Shown here: in pieces, positions 1-7,275 of the stretch
How positions within the stretch are numbered: position 1 is the stretch's first letter
Layout of the letters: the number at the start of each line of letters is the position of its first letter
NCBI GenBank assembly: GCA_944322005.1
Contig: CALUNL010000001.1
Coordinates: 310,001 to 374,000, forward strand
Reading direction: 5' to 3'
Length of the DNA: 64,000 nt
Source: an uncultured Alistipes sp.
GTDB lineage: Bacteria > Bacteroidota > Bacteroidia > Bacteroidales > Rikenellaceae
The notes under the pieces: model-generated
Databases searched by the model: none
What the model saw: only the letters and a program-made list of their open reading frames with translations
What the model was told of the DNA's origin: nothing
Translations under genes and position numbers: made by a program

Positions 1-912
1 GTAGCAACAGAGAAGCCGTTCGCCAAAAAGGCTGTAGGCGGCATCAGGGAGATTCTGACAGAGGCCGGATACGAAGTGGCCCTGCTCGAAAAGTATACCG
101 ACAGGCCGCAGCTGCTCGATGCCGTTTCCGATGCCGATGCGGTGATAATCCGCAGCGACAAAATCACGGCGGAGGTCATGGCTGCAGCCCCGAATCTGAA
201 AATCGTGGTACGCGCCGGCGCAGGATACGACAATGTGGACATCGCCGAGGCGAAACGTCGCGGCATAGTCGTGATGAATACTCCGGGACAGAACTCCAAT
301 GCGGTGGCCGAACTGGCTCTCTGCATGATGATATACATGTCCCGCAATCAGTTCACGCCGGGCACCGGTTCTGAAATACAGGGTAAGACCCTCGCAATCC
401 ACGCCTACGGCAATGTGGGCCGCCTCGTCGGACGCAAGGGCCATGCCATGGGCATGAAAGTCATTGCCTACGATCCGTTCATCTCCGACGCGCAGGTGTT
501 CGCTGCAGACGGTGTCGAGAAGGTCGATTCGGTTGAGGAGCTCTATTCCCGCGCCGATTTCCTGTCGCTTCACATCCCGGCCACGCCGCAGACGGTGAAG
601 TCGATAGGTTACGACCTGCTTAAGTCGATGCCGAAAGGTGCCACGCTCGTCAATACCGCCCGCAAGGAGGTTATCGACGAGGAGGGACTTGTGCGTGCGC
701 TGACCGAGCGTGAGGATCTGAAGTATATCACCGACATTGCGCCGGATGCTGCTGCGGAGCTGTCCGAGAAGTTCGGAAAGAGGTTCTTCGCGACGCCGAA
801 GAAAATGGGCGCCGAGACTGCCGAGGCCAATATCAATGCCGGTCTTGCCGCCGCACGGCAGATTGTCGACTATTTCGTGAACGGAAACACGAAATTCCAG
901 GTAAACAAGTAG
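1..912 (+). CDS. serA: D-3-phosphoglycerate dehydrogenase, 5'-truncated by window
   Basis: NAD-dependent oxidation of 3-phosphoglycerate to 3-phosphohydroxypyruvate, the first step of serine synthesis in the cytoplasm. The reading frame is open from base 1, so the true start lies outside the window; the GTG at 76 is internal. Visible features are the D-isomer 2-hydroxyacid dehydrogenase core (RAGAGYDNVD, MNTPGQNSNAVAELAL), the nucleotide-binding stretch around HAYGNVGRLVG, and the substrate region VNTARKEVIDEEGL with the catalytic Arg. No ACT or other regulatory domain follows, so this is the short form. The segment that normally holds the catalytic His (TPHxG) reads ATPKKMGAET, so Lys replaces His. 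It is followed after 66 bases by a DUF1015 gene on the same strand. Identity is secure; the Lys-type assignment is from memory of the family. Confidence 0.95.
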   Translation, partial: VATEKPFAKKAVGGIREILTEAGYEVALLEKYTDRPQLLDAVSDADAVIIRSDKITAEVMAAAPNLKIVVRAGAGYDNVDIAEAKRRGIVVMNTPGQNSNAVAELALCMMIYMSRNQFTPGTGSEIQGKTLAIHAYGNVGRLVGRKGHAMGMKVIAYDPFISDAQVFAADGVEKVDSVEELYSRADFLSLHIPATPQTVKSIGYDLLKSMPKGATLVNTARKEVIDEEGLVRALTEREDLKYITDIAPDAAAELSEKFGKRFFATPKKMGAETAEANINAGLAAARQIVDYFVNGNTKFQVNK

Positions 913-927
913 AAAACCGTATAACGA

Positions 928-957
928 GGGGCGCTTACGCTTATGCGCAGGCGCCCC
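928..957 (+). promoter_or_regulatory. GC-rich intergenic hairpin between serA and the DUF1015 gene
   Basis: A perfect 7-bp stem (GGGGCGC 928-934 with GCGCCCC 951-957) closes a 16-base loop in the 66-base gap. There is no T-run after it, so it is more likely a processing or attenuation hairpin than a full terminator. The two flanking genes are probably cotranscribed. Confidence 0.4.
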
Positions 958-978
958 GCATTATAATATGACAATATC

Positions 979-2217
979 ATGGTAAGAATAAAACCTTTCA
1001 AGGGAATAAGGCCGCCGAAGGAGTATGCGGCGGAGGTCGCATCCAAACCATACGACGTTCTCAACTCCGCGGAGGCGAAAGCCGAGGCTACGGAGCGTTC
1101 GCTGCTCCATATAATAAAGCCGGAGATAGATTTCGACCCGATTGCCGACGAGCACTCTCCGGAGGTATATGAGCGGGCCGTGGAGAATTTCCGCCTGTGG
1201 CGCGAGCGCGGCTGGCTGCGCCAGGACCCGAAAGAGTGCTACTACGTCTATGCTCAGACCATGGACGGCAGGACGCAATACGGACTTGTCATGTGCTGCC
1301 ATTTCGAGGATTACCTTTCGGGGGCGATCAAGAAGCACGAGCTCACGCGTCCCGACAAGGAGGAGGACCGTATGATTCATGTCCGTAACCAGAAGGCCAA
1401 CATAGAACCGGTATTCTTTGCTTATCCGGACAACGAGGAGATAGATGCCATTGTCCGCAAGGTGACCGGAAAGACTGCCGAATATGATTTTGTTGCAGCT
1501 GACGGCTTCGGACACAAACTTTGGATAATCGACGACGACAATGATATTCGCCGCATAACAGAGATATTCGGGGCCATTCCCGCTCTGTATGTCGCCGATG
1601 GCCATCACCGCACGGCTGCTGCCGCACGGGTTGGCCAGGAGCTTTCGGCGGCGAATCCGAATCATCGCGGCGACGAGGAGTACTGCTACTTCCTTGCCGT
1701 GACGTTCCCTGAGTCGCAGCTACGCATAATCGACTATAACCGTGTGGTGAAGGACCTGAACGGAATGACTCCGGAGGAGTTCGTGTCTGCGCTCGGAAAG
1801 GATTTCGAGGTGGAGAAGATGGGTTGCGACGAGTACCATCCGTCGGGACTCCACAACTTCTCGATGTATCTCGAGGGTGAGTGGTACAGTCTTACGGCGA
1901 AGCCCGGCACCTATGACGATAGCGACCCGATAGGCGTCCTCGACGTCACGGTGCTCTCGTCGCTCGTCCTCGACAAACTGCTTGGCATAAAGGATCTGCG
2001 TACATCGAAGCGTATCGACTTCGTCGGTGGAATCCGCGGTCTCGGTGAGCTGAAGAAGCGCGTAGACAGCGGCGAGATGAAGGTTGCGTTCGCTCTCTAC
2101 CCTGTTTCGATGAAACAGTTGGTGGATATTGCGGATACCGGCAACATCATGCCGCCGAAGACGACATGGTTCGAGCCGAAACTGCGTTCGGGAGTCGTTA
2201 TACACTCGTTCGAATAG
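979..2217 (+). CDS. DUF1015 family protein with ParB/Srx-like DGHHR motif
   Basis: A 412-residue cytoplasmic protein of the DUF1015 (PF06245) family; no signal peptide or membrane segment. The N-terminus (FKGIRPPKEYAAEVASKPYDVL) is typical of the family. The striking motif is VADGHHRTAAAAR at about 205-217, which resembles the nucleotide-binding box of the ParB/sulfiredoxin fold and the DGHHR-type motif I recall from the archaeal free-serine kinase SerK. It sits directly behind serA, a pairing I recall from other Bacteroidota, so a role in serine or phosphoserine metabolism is plausible. That function is inference from motif and context; the family has no settled activity that I know of. It ends at a strong terminator-like hairpin. 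Confidence 0.85.
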   Translation: MVRIKPFKGIRPPKEYAAEVASKPYDVLNSAEAKAEATERSLLHIIKPEIDFDPIADEHSPEVYERAVENFRLWRERGWLRQDPKECYYVYAQTMDGRTQYGLVMCCHFEDYLSGAIKKHELTRPDKEEDRMIHVRNQKANIEPVFFAYPDNEEIDAIVRKVTGKTAEYDFVAADGFGHKLWIIDDDNDIRRITEIFGAIPALYVADGHHRTAAAARVGQELSAANPNHRGDEEYCYFLAVTFPESQLRIIDYNRVVKDLNGMTPEEFVSALGKDFEVEKMGCDEYHPSGLHNFSMYLEGEWYSLTAKPGTYDDSDPIGVLDVTVLSSLVLDKLLGIKDLRTSKRIDFVGGIRGLGELKKRVDSGEMKVAFALYPVSMKQLVDIADTGNIMPPKTTWFEPKLRSGVVIHSFE

Positions 2218-2240
2218 CGGTGTCGGATGCCGCGGTCACA

Positions 2241-2276
2241 AAAACGGGAACGCATGTATCGGCGTTTCCGTTTTTT
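2241..2276 (+). terminator. Rho-independent terminator after serA-DUF1015
   Basis: A 13-bp stem with one G-T pair (2241-2253 with 2262-2274), an 8-base loop and a T-rich 3' arm and tail, 23 bases after the DUF1015 stop codon. Confidence 0.8.
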
Positions 2277-2322
2277 ATGTTTTTAGCATGTTTCAGGGAT
2301 TACAGTGTATGAAAAAAATATG

Positions 2323-2330
2323 TACCTTTG
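2323..2330 (+). promoter_or_regulatory. Bacteroidota -7 box (TACCTTTG) for the G1P dehydrogenase gene
   Basis: Exact match to TAnnTTTG directly after the preceding terminator. It gives a leader of roughly 55 bases before the ATG at 2390. No clear -33 TTG is seen. Confidence 0.55.
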
Positions 2331-2389
2331 TTTCGTAATGTCAAAACAGATCGAGAATTATTACTAATCACAAATAATCCATAAACAAA

Positions 2390-3733
2390 ATGACAAACAA
2401 GGAGAGAATTGCCAAGGCTCTGGAACTTGCCGGACAGACCAAGGCCGTAGAGTGTGCGCCGGGTGCATTGAAGTGCGTGCCGGAGCTGTTCAAACGCTAT
2501 TTCCCGAACAAGAAAGCTGTTGTCATTGCCGACAACAACACCTGGAAGGCTGCCGGAGAGCGTGTGTATGACATGATGCTTGCGGAGGGTGTGGACTGCG
2601 TGAAGTTCATTATCCCGGACGAGGAGTTCCATGCGGAGTGGAAGTACATCGAGATGATAGACGATGTGCTGAAGACTACGAAGGCCATTGCGGTTTCCGT
2701 TGGTGCGGGAGTGATAAACGACATCTGCAAGTTGTCATCGCACCATTGCAACCAGCACTATATGTGCGTTGCCACGGCCGCATCCGTAGACGGATTCTCG
2801 TCGTTCGGCGCCTCCATAGTATATCAGAATGCCAAGCAGACGTTCGAGTGTCCGGCTCCGCTCGTGATTGTGGCCGATGTTGACGTGCTTGCAGCCGCTC
2901 CGAAGGAGATGACCGCTGCCGGTTACGCCGACCTCGCCGCCAAGATTCCGGCCGGCGCCGAGTGGATGATTGCCGACCTTTTCGGTACCGAGCCGATAAA
3001 CAGTGACGCATGGCATGTGCTCCAGGACGTTCTCGATGACATGCTTTCCGATCCGGAGGGCGTTGCGGCAGGAAAGCCGGAGGCTATTGCGGCTCTGTTC
3101 GACGGACTGACCCTTTCGGGCATTGCGATGCAGATTGCCGGTTCGAGCCGCCCTGCATCCTGCACGGAGCACCTCTACAACCATATTCTCGACATGACGC
3201 ACCACCGTTACAAGGGCAAGCTCCAGTCGCATGGTTTCCAGGTGGCTGTCGGTACCCTTACCCTGTGTGCGTTCTTCGATGAGTTCTTCAAGATGGACCT
3301 TTCGACGCTCGATGTGGACAAGTGTGTGGCAGACTGGCCTACGCTTGAGCAGGAGCAGCAGCGCGCACTCGAACTCTTCAAGGATTTCCCGGTTCCGAAG
3401 CTCGGATATACGGAGATCACCAAGAAATACAGTGACAAGGATGCCGTCCGCGTGCAGCTTACACGTGTGAAGGAGAACTGGCCGGAGTTCAAGGCGAAAC
3501 TTCAGAAGCAGTGCTATACGTTCGAGAAGATGCGTCGCCTGTTCGAGATAGCCGGTGCGCCTACCGACCCTTCGCAGATAGGCGTGACGCGCGAGAAACT
3601 GCGTGCCGACACCGACCTTACGCAGCTCATGCGCTGGCGCATCAACCTGCTCGATCTTGCCAAACGTGCCGAGATATACGACACTCTCGTGGCGCGTGTG
3701 TTCGGCAAGGGCGGAGCATGGGAGATAAAATAG
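2390..3733 (+). CDS. sn-glycerol-1-phosphate dehydrogenase-like iron-type alcohol dehydrogenase
   Basis: A 447-residue cytoplasmic enzyme of the group that includes archaeal G1P dehydrogenase and Bacillus AraM/EgsA. It would reduce dihydroxyacetone phosphate to sn-glycerol-1-phosphate with NAD(P)H. Seen: the dinucleotide loop VGAGVINDICK (about 104-114), the substrate loop TAASVDGFSS (about 129-138), and candidate metal ligands D181 (AGYADLAAK), H261 (ASCTEHLYNH) and H281 (QSHGF). The C-terminal ~100 residues are helical and extend beyond the shorter Bacillus proteins. The gene has its own promoter and is monocistronic, ending at a terminator shared with fmt. G1P is the backbone of archaeal-type lipids, and related enzymes are known in Bacillus and in FCB-group bacteria. 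The exact substrate cannot be settled from sequence. Confidence 0.8.
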   Translation: MTNKERIAKALELAGQTKAVECAPGALKCVPELFKRYFPNKKAVVIADNNTWKAAGERVYDMMLAEGVDCVKFIIPDEEFHAEWKYIEMIDDVLKTTKAIAVSVGAGVINDICKLSSHHCNQHYMCVATAASVDGFSSFGASIVYQNAKQTFECPAPLVIVADVDVLAAAPKEMTAAGYADLAAKIPAGAEWMIADLFGTEPINSDAWHVLQDVLDDMLSDPEGVAAGKPEAIAALFDGLTLSGIAMQIAGSSRPASCTEHLYNHILDMTHHRYKGKLQSHGFQVAVGTLTLCAFFDEFFKMDLSTLDVDKCVADWPTLEQEQQRALELFKDFPVPKLGYTEITKKYSDKDAVRVQLTRVKENWPEFKAKLQKQCYTFEKMRRLFEIAGAPTDPSQIGVTREKLRADTDLTQLMRWRINLLDLAKRAEIYDTLVARVFGKGGAWEIK

Positions 3734-3756
3734 TCCTGTCATTCGGACCAAACTGA

Positions 3757-3793
3757 AACGGGCACCTCTGCAAGGAGGTGCCCGTTATGTTTT
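3757..3793. terminator. Bidirectional terminator between G1P dehydrogenase and fmt
   Basis: Perfect 12-bp stem (3757-3768 with 3775-3786), 6-base loop, and a T-run shortly after (3789-3794). It lies between convergent genes and can serve both. Confidence 0.8.
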
Positions 3794-3811
3794 TTGAAGA
3801 CAGCGCTGGCG

Positions 3812-4792
3812 TTATTCGAACGAATACGACCCGACGTCGCGCAGCCCGAGCAGCAGTTCGTGTATGTCCATGCGGCGTTTGCCGGCAATCTGCATCTGCT
3901 CGATGTATATCGTGCCGTCCGAACACCTTACGCCGAGGCATGTACGGCCGTCGCTCACGATGGAGCCGCACCTGTCGCCGCCGTTGCCGCCCTCCTCGAA
4001 CCGCGCGCGGAAAATCTTTGCCGTACCGGCTTCAGTGCCGCACTTGTACATGTTGGTCCATGCGGCCGGGTATGGAGATAATCCTCGGATGTGGTTTATT
4101 ATGTCGCGGCCTTTGCCGTTCCAGTCGATCAGGCAATCCTCCTTGAAGATTTTCGGTGCCGGATGCAGTGTCGATTCGTCGCACACGGTCTGCTCCTGTG
4201 GCGAAGCCTCGCCGCGTGCGAGACGGTCGACGCTGTCGAGCACGAGCTCCGGGCCGAGCTTCATGAGACGGTCGTAAAGCGTCCCCGCGTCATCATCTTC
4301 GTGGATGGGTACACGCCTCTGCCCTATTATCGCCCCCTTGTCTATTTCGCGGTTAAGCAGGAATGTCGTTATGCCCGTCTCCGTCTCCCCGTTCATTATG
4401 GCGCGGTTTATCGGCGCGGCGCCGCGGTATTGCGGAAGCAGCGACGCATGGAGATTGAAGGTGCCTAGTGCCGGCATCTGCCATATCACCTCCGGCAGCA
4501 TGCGGAAGGCAATCACGATGCCGAGGTCCGGCTGCAACTCACGCATACGTCCGACAAACTCCTCGTCACGCAGCTTTTCCGGCTGCAGGACCGTCCCTAT
4601 GCCGAGCCTTGCGGCGGCCCTTTTGATGTCGCTCTCCTGTACCTTCAACCCTCGTCCGGCCGGCTTGTCCGGCGTCGTTACGACAGCCACCACATTATAG
4701 CCCTTCTCGACGAGTGCTTCGAGCGACGGTACGGCGAATTCCGGCGTACCCATGAATACTATGCGCAGTTCTTCAGGCCTTTTCTGCTCCAT
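3812..4792 (-). CDS. fmt: Methionyl-tRNA formyltransferase
   Basis: Formylates initiator Met-tRNA using 10-formyl-tetrahydrofolate. The 326-residue length is normal. Seen: N-terminal IVFMGTPEFAVPSL, the catalytic N/H signature FNLHASLLPQYRGAAP (N113, H115), the acidic EDDDAGTLYDRL loop carrying the catalytic Asp, and a C-terminal OB-fold region. It is the last gene of a minus-strand operon; its start codon lies 20 bases inside the 3' end of the LptF/G-type gene, implying translational coupling. Confidence 0.97.
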   Translation of the reverse strand: MEQKRPEELRIVFMGTPEFAVPSLEALVEKGYNVVAVVTTPDKPAGRGLKVQESDIKRAAARLGIGTVLQPEKLRDEEFVGRMRELQPDLGIVIAFRMLPEVIWQMPALGTFNLHASLLPQYRGAAPINRAIMNGETETGITTFLLNREIDKGAIIGQRRVPIHEDDDAGTLYDRLMKLGPELVLDSVDRLARGEASPQEQTVCDESTLHPAPKIFKEDCLIDWNGKGRDIINHIRGLSPYPAAWTNMYKCGTEAGTAKIFRARFEEGGNGGDRCGSIVSDGRTCLGVRCSDGTIYIEQMQIAGKRRMDIHELLLGLRDVGSYSFE

Positions 4793-6347
4793 TCTCCCCT
4801 GTTTTTATTGCTTTTTTCGCCGCTTTGCGCGCCCTCTTCTCCTCTCTCTTCCGTGCCTGCTTTTCGGCCCTTTCATTGAGCCGTTTCTGCCATTTTTCAG
4901 GTAAACGGGCGATGAGGGCGTCGCGGTACTTCTTGTATCGTCCGACATACCAGTCCACATCCAGCAGGGCCGAGTCGTTGTTGGCCTTGTAGGTGAGGTA
5001 TATGGCCAGCGGCGTGAGCACTATCGTCGATATCCACATGCCGAGCGACGAGTCCCATGTGCCCTCCTTGGCGAGCTTTTCGCCTGAAGTGCTTATGATG
5101 TAGTATATGACGAAGAATATGACCGATATGACGATTGGCGTTCCGAGACCTCCCTTGCGGATTATCGCGCCGAGCGGTGCCCCGACAAGGAAGAATATCA
5201 TTATCGAGACCGGCAGCGCAAGCTTGCGGTGCCATTCGTTCTTGCTGCGGTAGAGCTGGTTGAGCGCCTCCTTGGAGGTGGATTCGTCGAACGTGAACAT
5301 GTTCTGCGAGTTTCGTGCCGCCTGCCGGGCTCCTGTCCATATCTTGTCCCGCGTACGCAGGTCGAGATGCTTTATGGAGTCGATGACATAGGCCTTGTGC
5401 ATGTGCGACCTGTCTATCGTTATGGAGTCGGGTGGAATGACGGCATCCGGATCCTTCGAGAATATCTGGTCGCGCATGAGCGGATTGTAGGCGGTTACCG
5501 TGATGTCGCTCACGAGCTTGTCGAGAGAGTCGATGGATGACTGCAACTCGGTTATGTTCTTTGTCTGGCTGTTGCCGCTGAATATATTTTCGTCGCTGCG
5601 CTCGAAGTTGAATCCGGACATGGGAATCTTTCCCTCCTGCCGATCGAACTTGTTGTGACGGAGCGTACTCTTGGTGTACCACTGGCTGTTGCGCGTCTGT
5701 TCGTACGTTTCGCCGTTGTATAGCGTCACGAGCAGGTAGTTTTTGTCGTCGGAGAGGCGGATATACCCCGAGTCGGCGAGCGTGGTGCTCATGTTGCCGC
5801 TTGCGGAGCGGTTGTCGTATATGAGTACGCCGCGGAGCAGCTTCGTCTCCGGGTCCTGCTTCTCCACACGGATGCTCATGTTGTCGATGCCGTTGAAGAA
5901 GAGTCCGTCCTGGAACTCCAGCGCCTGGTTCTGGCGCCTGATGTCGTAGAGTGTGCTGAACATCTTCTTGTTGGCCGACGGAACGAGATCGTTCACGACG
6001 AAGAAGCTGCCTATCGAGATGAGTCCCACAACGATTATCAGCGGCTTCATTATCTTGAGCAGGGACATTCCGGCCGACTTCATCGCCAGCAGCTCGTAAT
6101 TCTCGCCGAGGTTGCCCATGGTCATGATCGTGGCGAGCATGATGGCCAGCGGAAGGCCTATCGGAATCATGTTCGCGGTGGCGTATATGATGAGCTCGAT
6201 GATGACCCACGGATCGAGTCCCTTGCCGACGAATTCGTCGATGTACTTCCACACGAAGTTCATCATCAGGACAAAAATCACGATGAAGAAGGTCATAATC
6301 ATCGGGCCGAGGTAGGCCTTCAGTATGAGCTTGTGGATTTTTTTCAT
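4773..6347 (-). CDS. LptF/LptG family LPS-export permease
   Basis: Inner-membrane permease of the YjgP/YjgQ family, which with the LptB ATPase extracts LPS or lipooligosaccharide from the inner membrane. The 524-residue protein starts with a basic segment and a transmembrane helix (residues about 12-35), has further helices near 50-120, a large periplasmic domain (about 125-370) and three C-terminal helices (about 375-460). It ends with a 50-residue tail rich in Lys, Arg, Glu and Ala, longer than in the Escherichia coli proteins. The start overlaps the stop of the upstream permease gene by ATGA (6344-6347), and the 3' end overlaps fmt by 20 bases. LptF and LptG cannot be told apart here; no second paralog is in the window. 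Confidence 0.9.
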   Translation of the reverse strand: MKKIHKLILKAYLGPMIMTFFIVIFVLMMNFVWKYIDEFVGKGLDPWVIIELIIYATANMIPIGLPLAIMLATIMTMGNLGENYELLAMKSAGMSLLKIMKPLIIVVGLISIGSFFVVNDLVPSANKKMFSTLYDIRRQNQALEFQDGLFFNGIDNMSIRVEKQDPETKLLRGVLIYDNRSASGNMSTTLADSGYIRLSDDKNYLLVTLYNGETYEQTRNSQWYTKSTLRHNKFDRQEGKIPMSGFNFERSDENIFSGNSQTKNITELQSSIDSLDKLVSDITVTAYNPLMRDQIFSKDPDAVIPPDSITIDRSHMHKAYVIDSIKHLDLRTRDKIWTGARQAARNSQNMFTFDESTSKEALNQLYRSKNEWHRKLALPVSIMIFFLVGAPLGAIIRKGGLGTPIVISVIFFVIYYIISTSGEKLAKEGTWDSSLGMWISTIVLTPLAIYLTYKANNDSALLDVDWYVGRYKKYRDALIARLPEKWQKRLNERAEKQARKREEKRARKAAKKAIKTGENGAEKA

Positions 6348-7177
6348 TCGGCGTTACGGACTTTTTTACGTTGCAAAGATAACAGTTTTGCCGAAACCAG
6401 CACGAGTGTCATCACGAATATTACGGCCGGGCCCGACGGCACCTCCATGTAATAGCTCAGGGCAATGCCGGCCACGCTTGCCGCGGATGCGGTGAGCGAT
6501 GCCCACAGGGCGATCTTTGCATATGATTTCGAAAAGACGTTTGCGATTGCCACCGGCATCGTAAGCAGCGATATGAGCAGCACTATGCCCATGACCCTGA
6601 TGGCGAGGACTATGGTGACGGCCGTGACCACCGACATGGCATACGAGATGAGTTTCGTATGGACTCCTGCCGCCTGTGCGAACTCCCTGTCGAAGGCCAC
6701 GTACATGACATGACGGAATCTGAATGCCGCACCCAGCAGCAACAGTACGGTGACCGCCGCGAGGGCGATTACGTCGGCATCCGTTACGGTGATGATGTTG
6801 CCGAACAGGAAACTCGAAAGGTCTCCCGACGTATATCCGGGCCGAAGGCTTATGAACAGTGCCCCGACCGCCATTCCTATACCCCATACGATACCTATGG
6901 CCGAATCCTCTCGGATTCTGGTGCGGGTGCCGGCATATTCGATGCCGAGCGAGGATAGAATCGCGAATACCATTGCGCCGAGAATCGGGTTCGCGCCGAA
7001 ATAGAACGCTATTCCGAGCCCGCCGAAGGAGGCGTGTGTTATGCCGCCGCACAGGAATACCATCCTGCGCGCGACGATGTATGTGCCCACTATTCCGCAC
7101 GTTATGCCCGAAAGCAGGCATGCGGCAACGGCATTGGCGAGGTATCCGTAATTCAATATGTCGGACAGAAATTCCAT
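6344..7177 (-). CDS. ABC-3 family metal transporter permease (ZnuB/MntB-like)
   Basis: A 277-residue inner-membrane permease for Zn2+, Mn2+ or Fe2+ import, with eight or nine hydrophobic segments and the family-typical CGGITHASFGGLGIAFYFG and GIVWGIGMAVGALF stretches. The ATG at 7177 (MEFLSDILNYGYL) is preferred over an upstream in-frame start that lacks family similarity. No ATPase or binding-protein gene is adjacent, so its partners must be encoded elsewhere. It is the first gene of the operon with the LptF/G-type permease and fmt and overlaps the next gene by four bases. Metal specificity cannot be read from sequence. Confidence 0.88.
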   Translation of the reverse strand: MEFLSDILNYGYLANAVAACLLSGITCGIVGTYIVARRMVFLCGGITHASFGGLGIAFYFGANPILGAMVFAILSSLGIEYAGTRTRIREDSAIGIVWGIGMAVGALFISLRPGYTSGDLSSFLFGNIITVTDADVIALAAVTVLLLLGAAFRFRHVMYVAFDREFAQAAGVHTKLISYAMSVVTAVTIVLAIRVMGIVLLISLLTMPVAIANVFSKSYAKIALWASLTASAASVAGIALSYYMEVPSGPAVIFVMTLVLVSAKLLSLQRKKVRNAE

Positions 7178-7245
7178 GCTGCGCTGTTGAGCCCGTAAAA
7201 TTACACTTTTTATCGGAATAGTACCAATTTCACCCACTTATTTTG

Positions 7246-7253
7246 TATCTTCG
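7246..7253 (+). promoter_or_regulatory. Near-consensus -7 box (TATCTTCG) for mtaB
   Basis: One mismatch to TAnnTTTG (C for T at position 7), 22 bases before the ATG at 7276. The same variant precedes lepA at 58956-58963 on the minus strand. Confidence 0.4.
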
Positions 7254-7275
7254 CCGTCGGTTGAAATATTGTATT

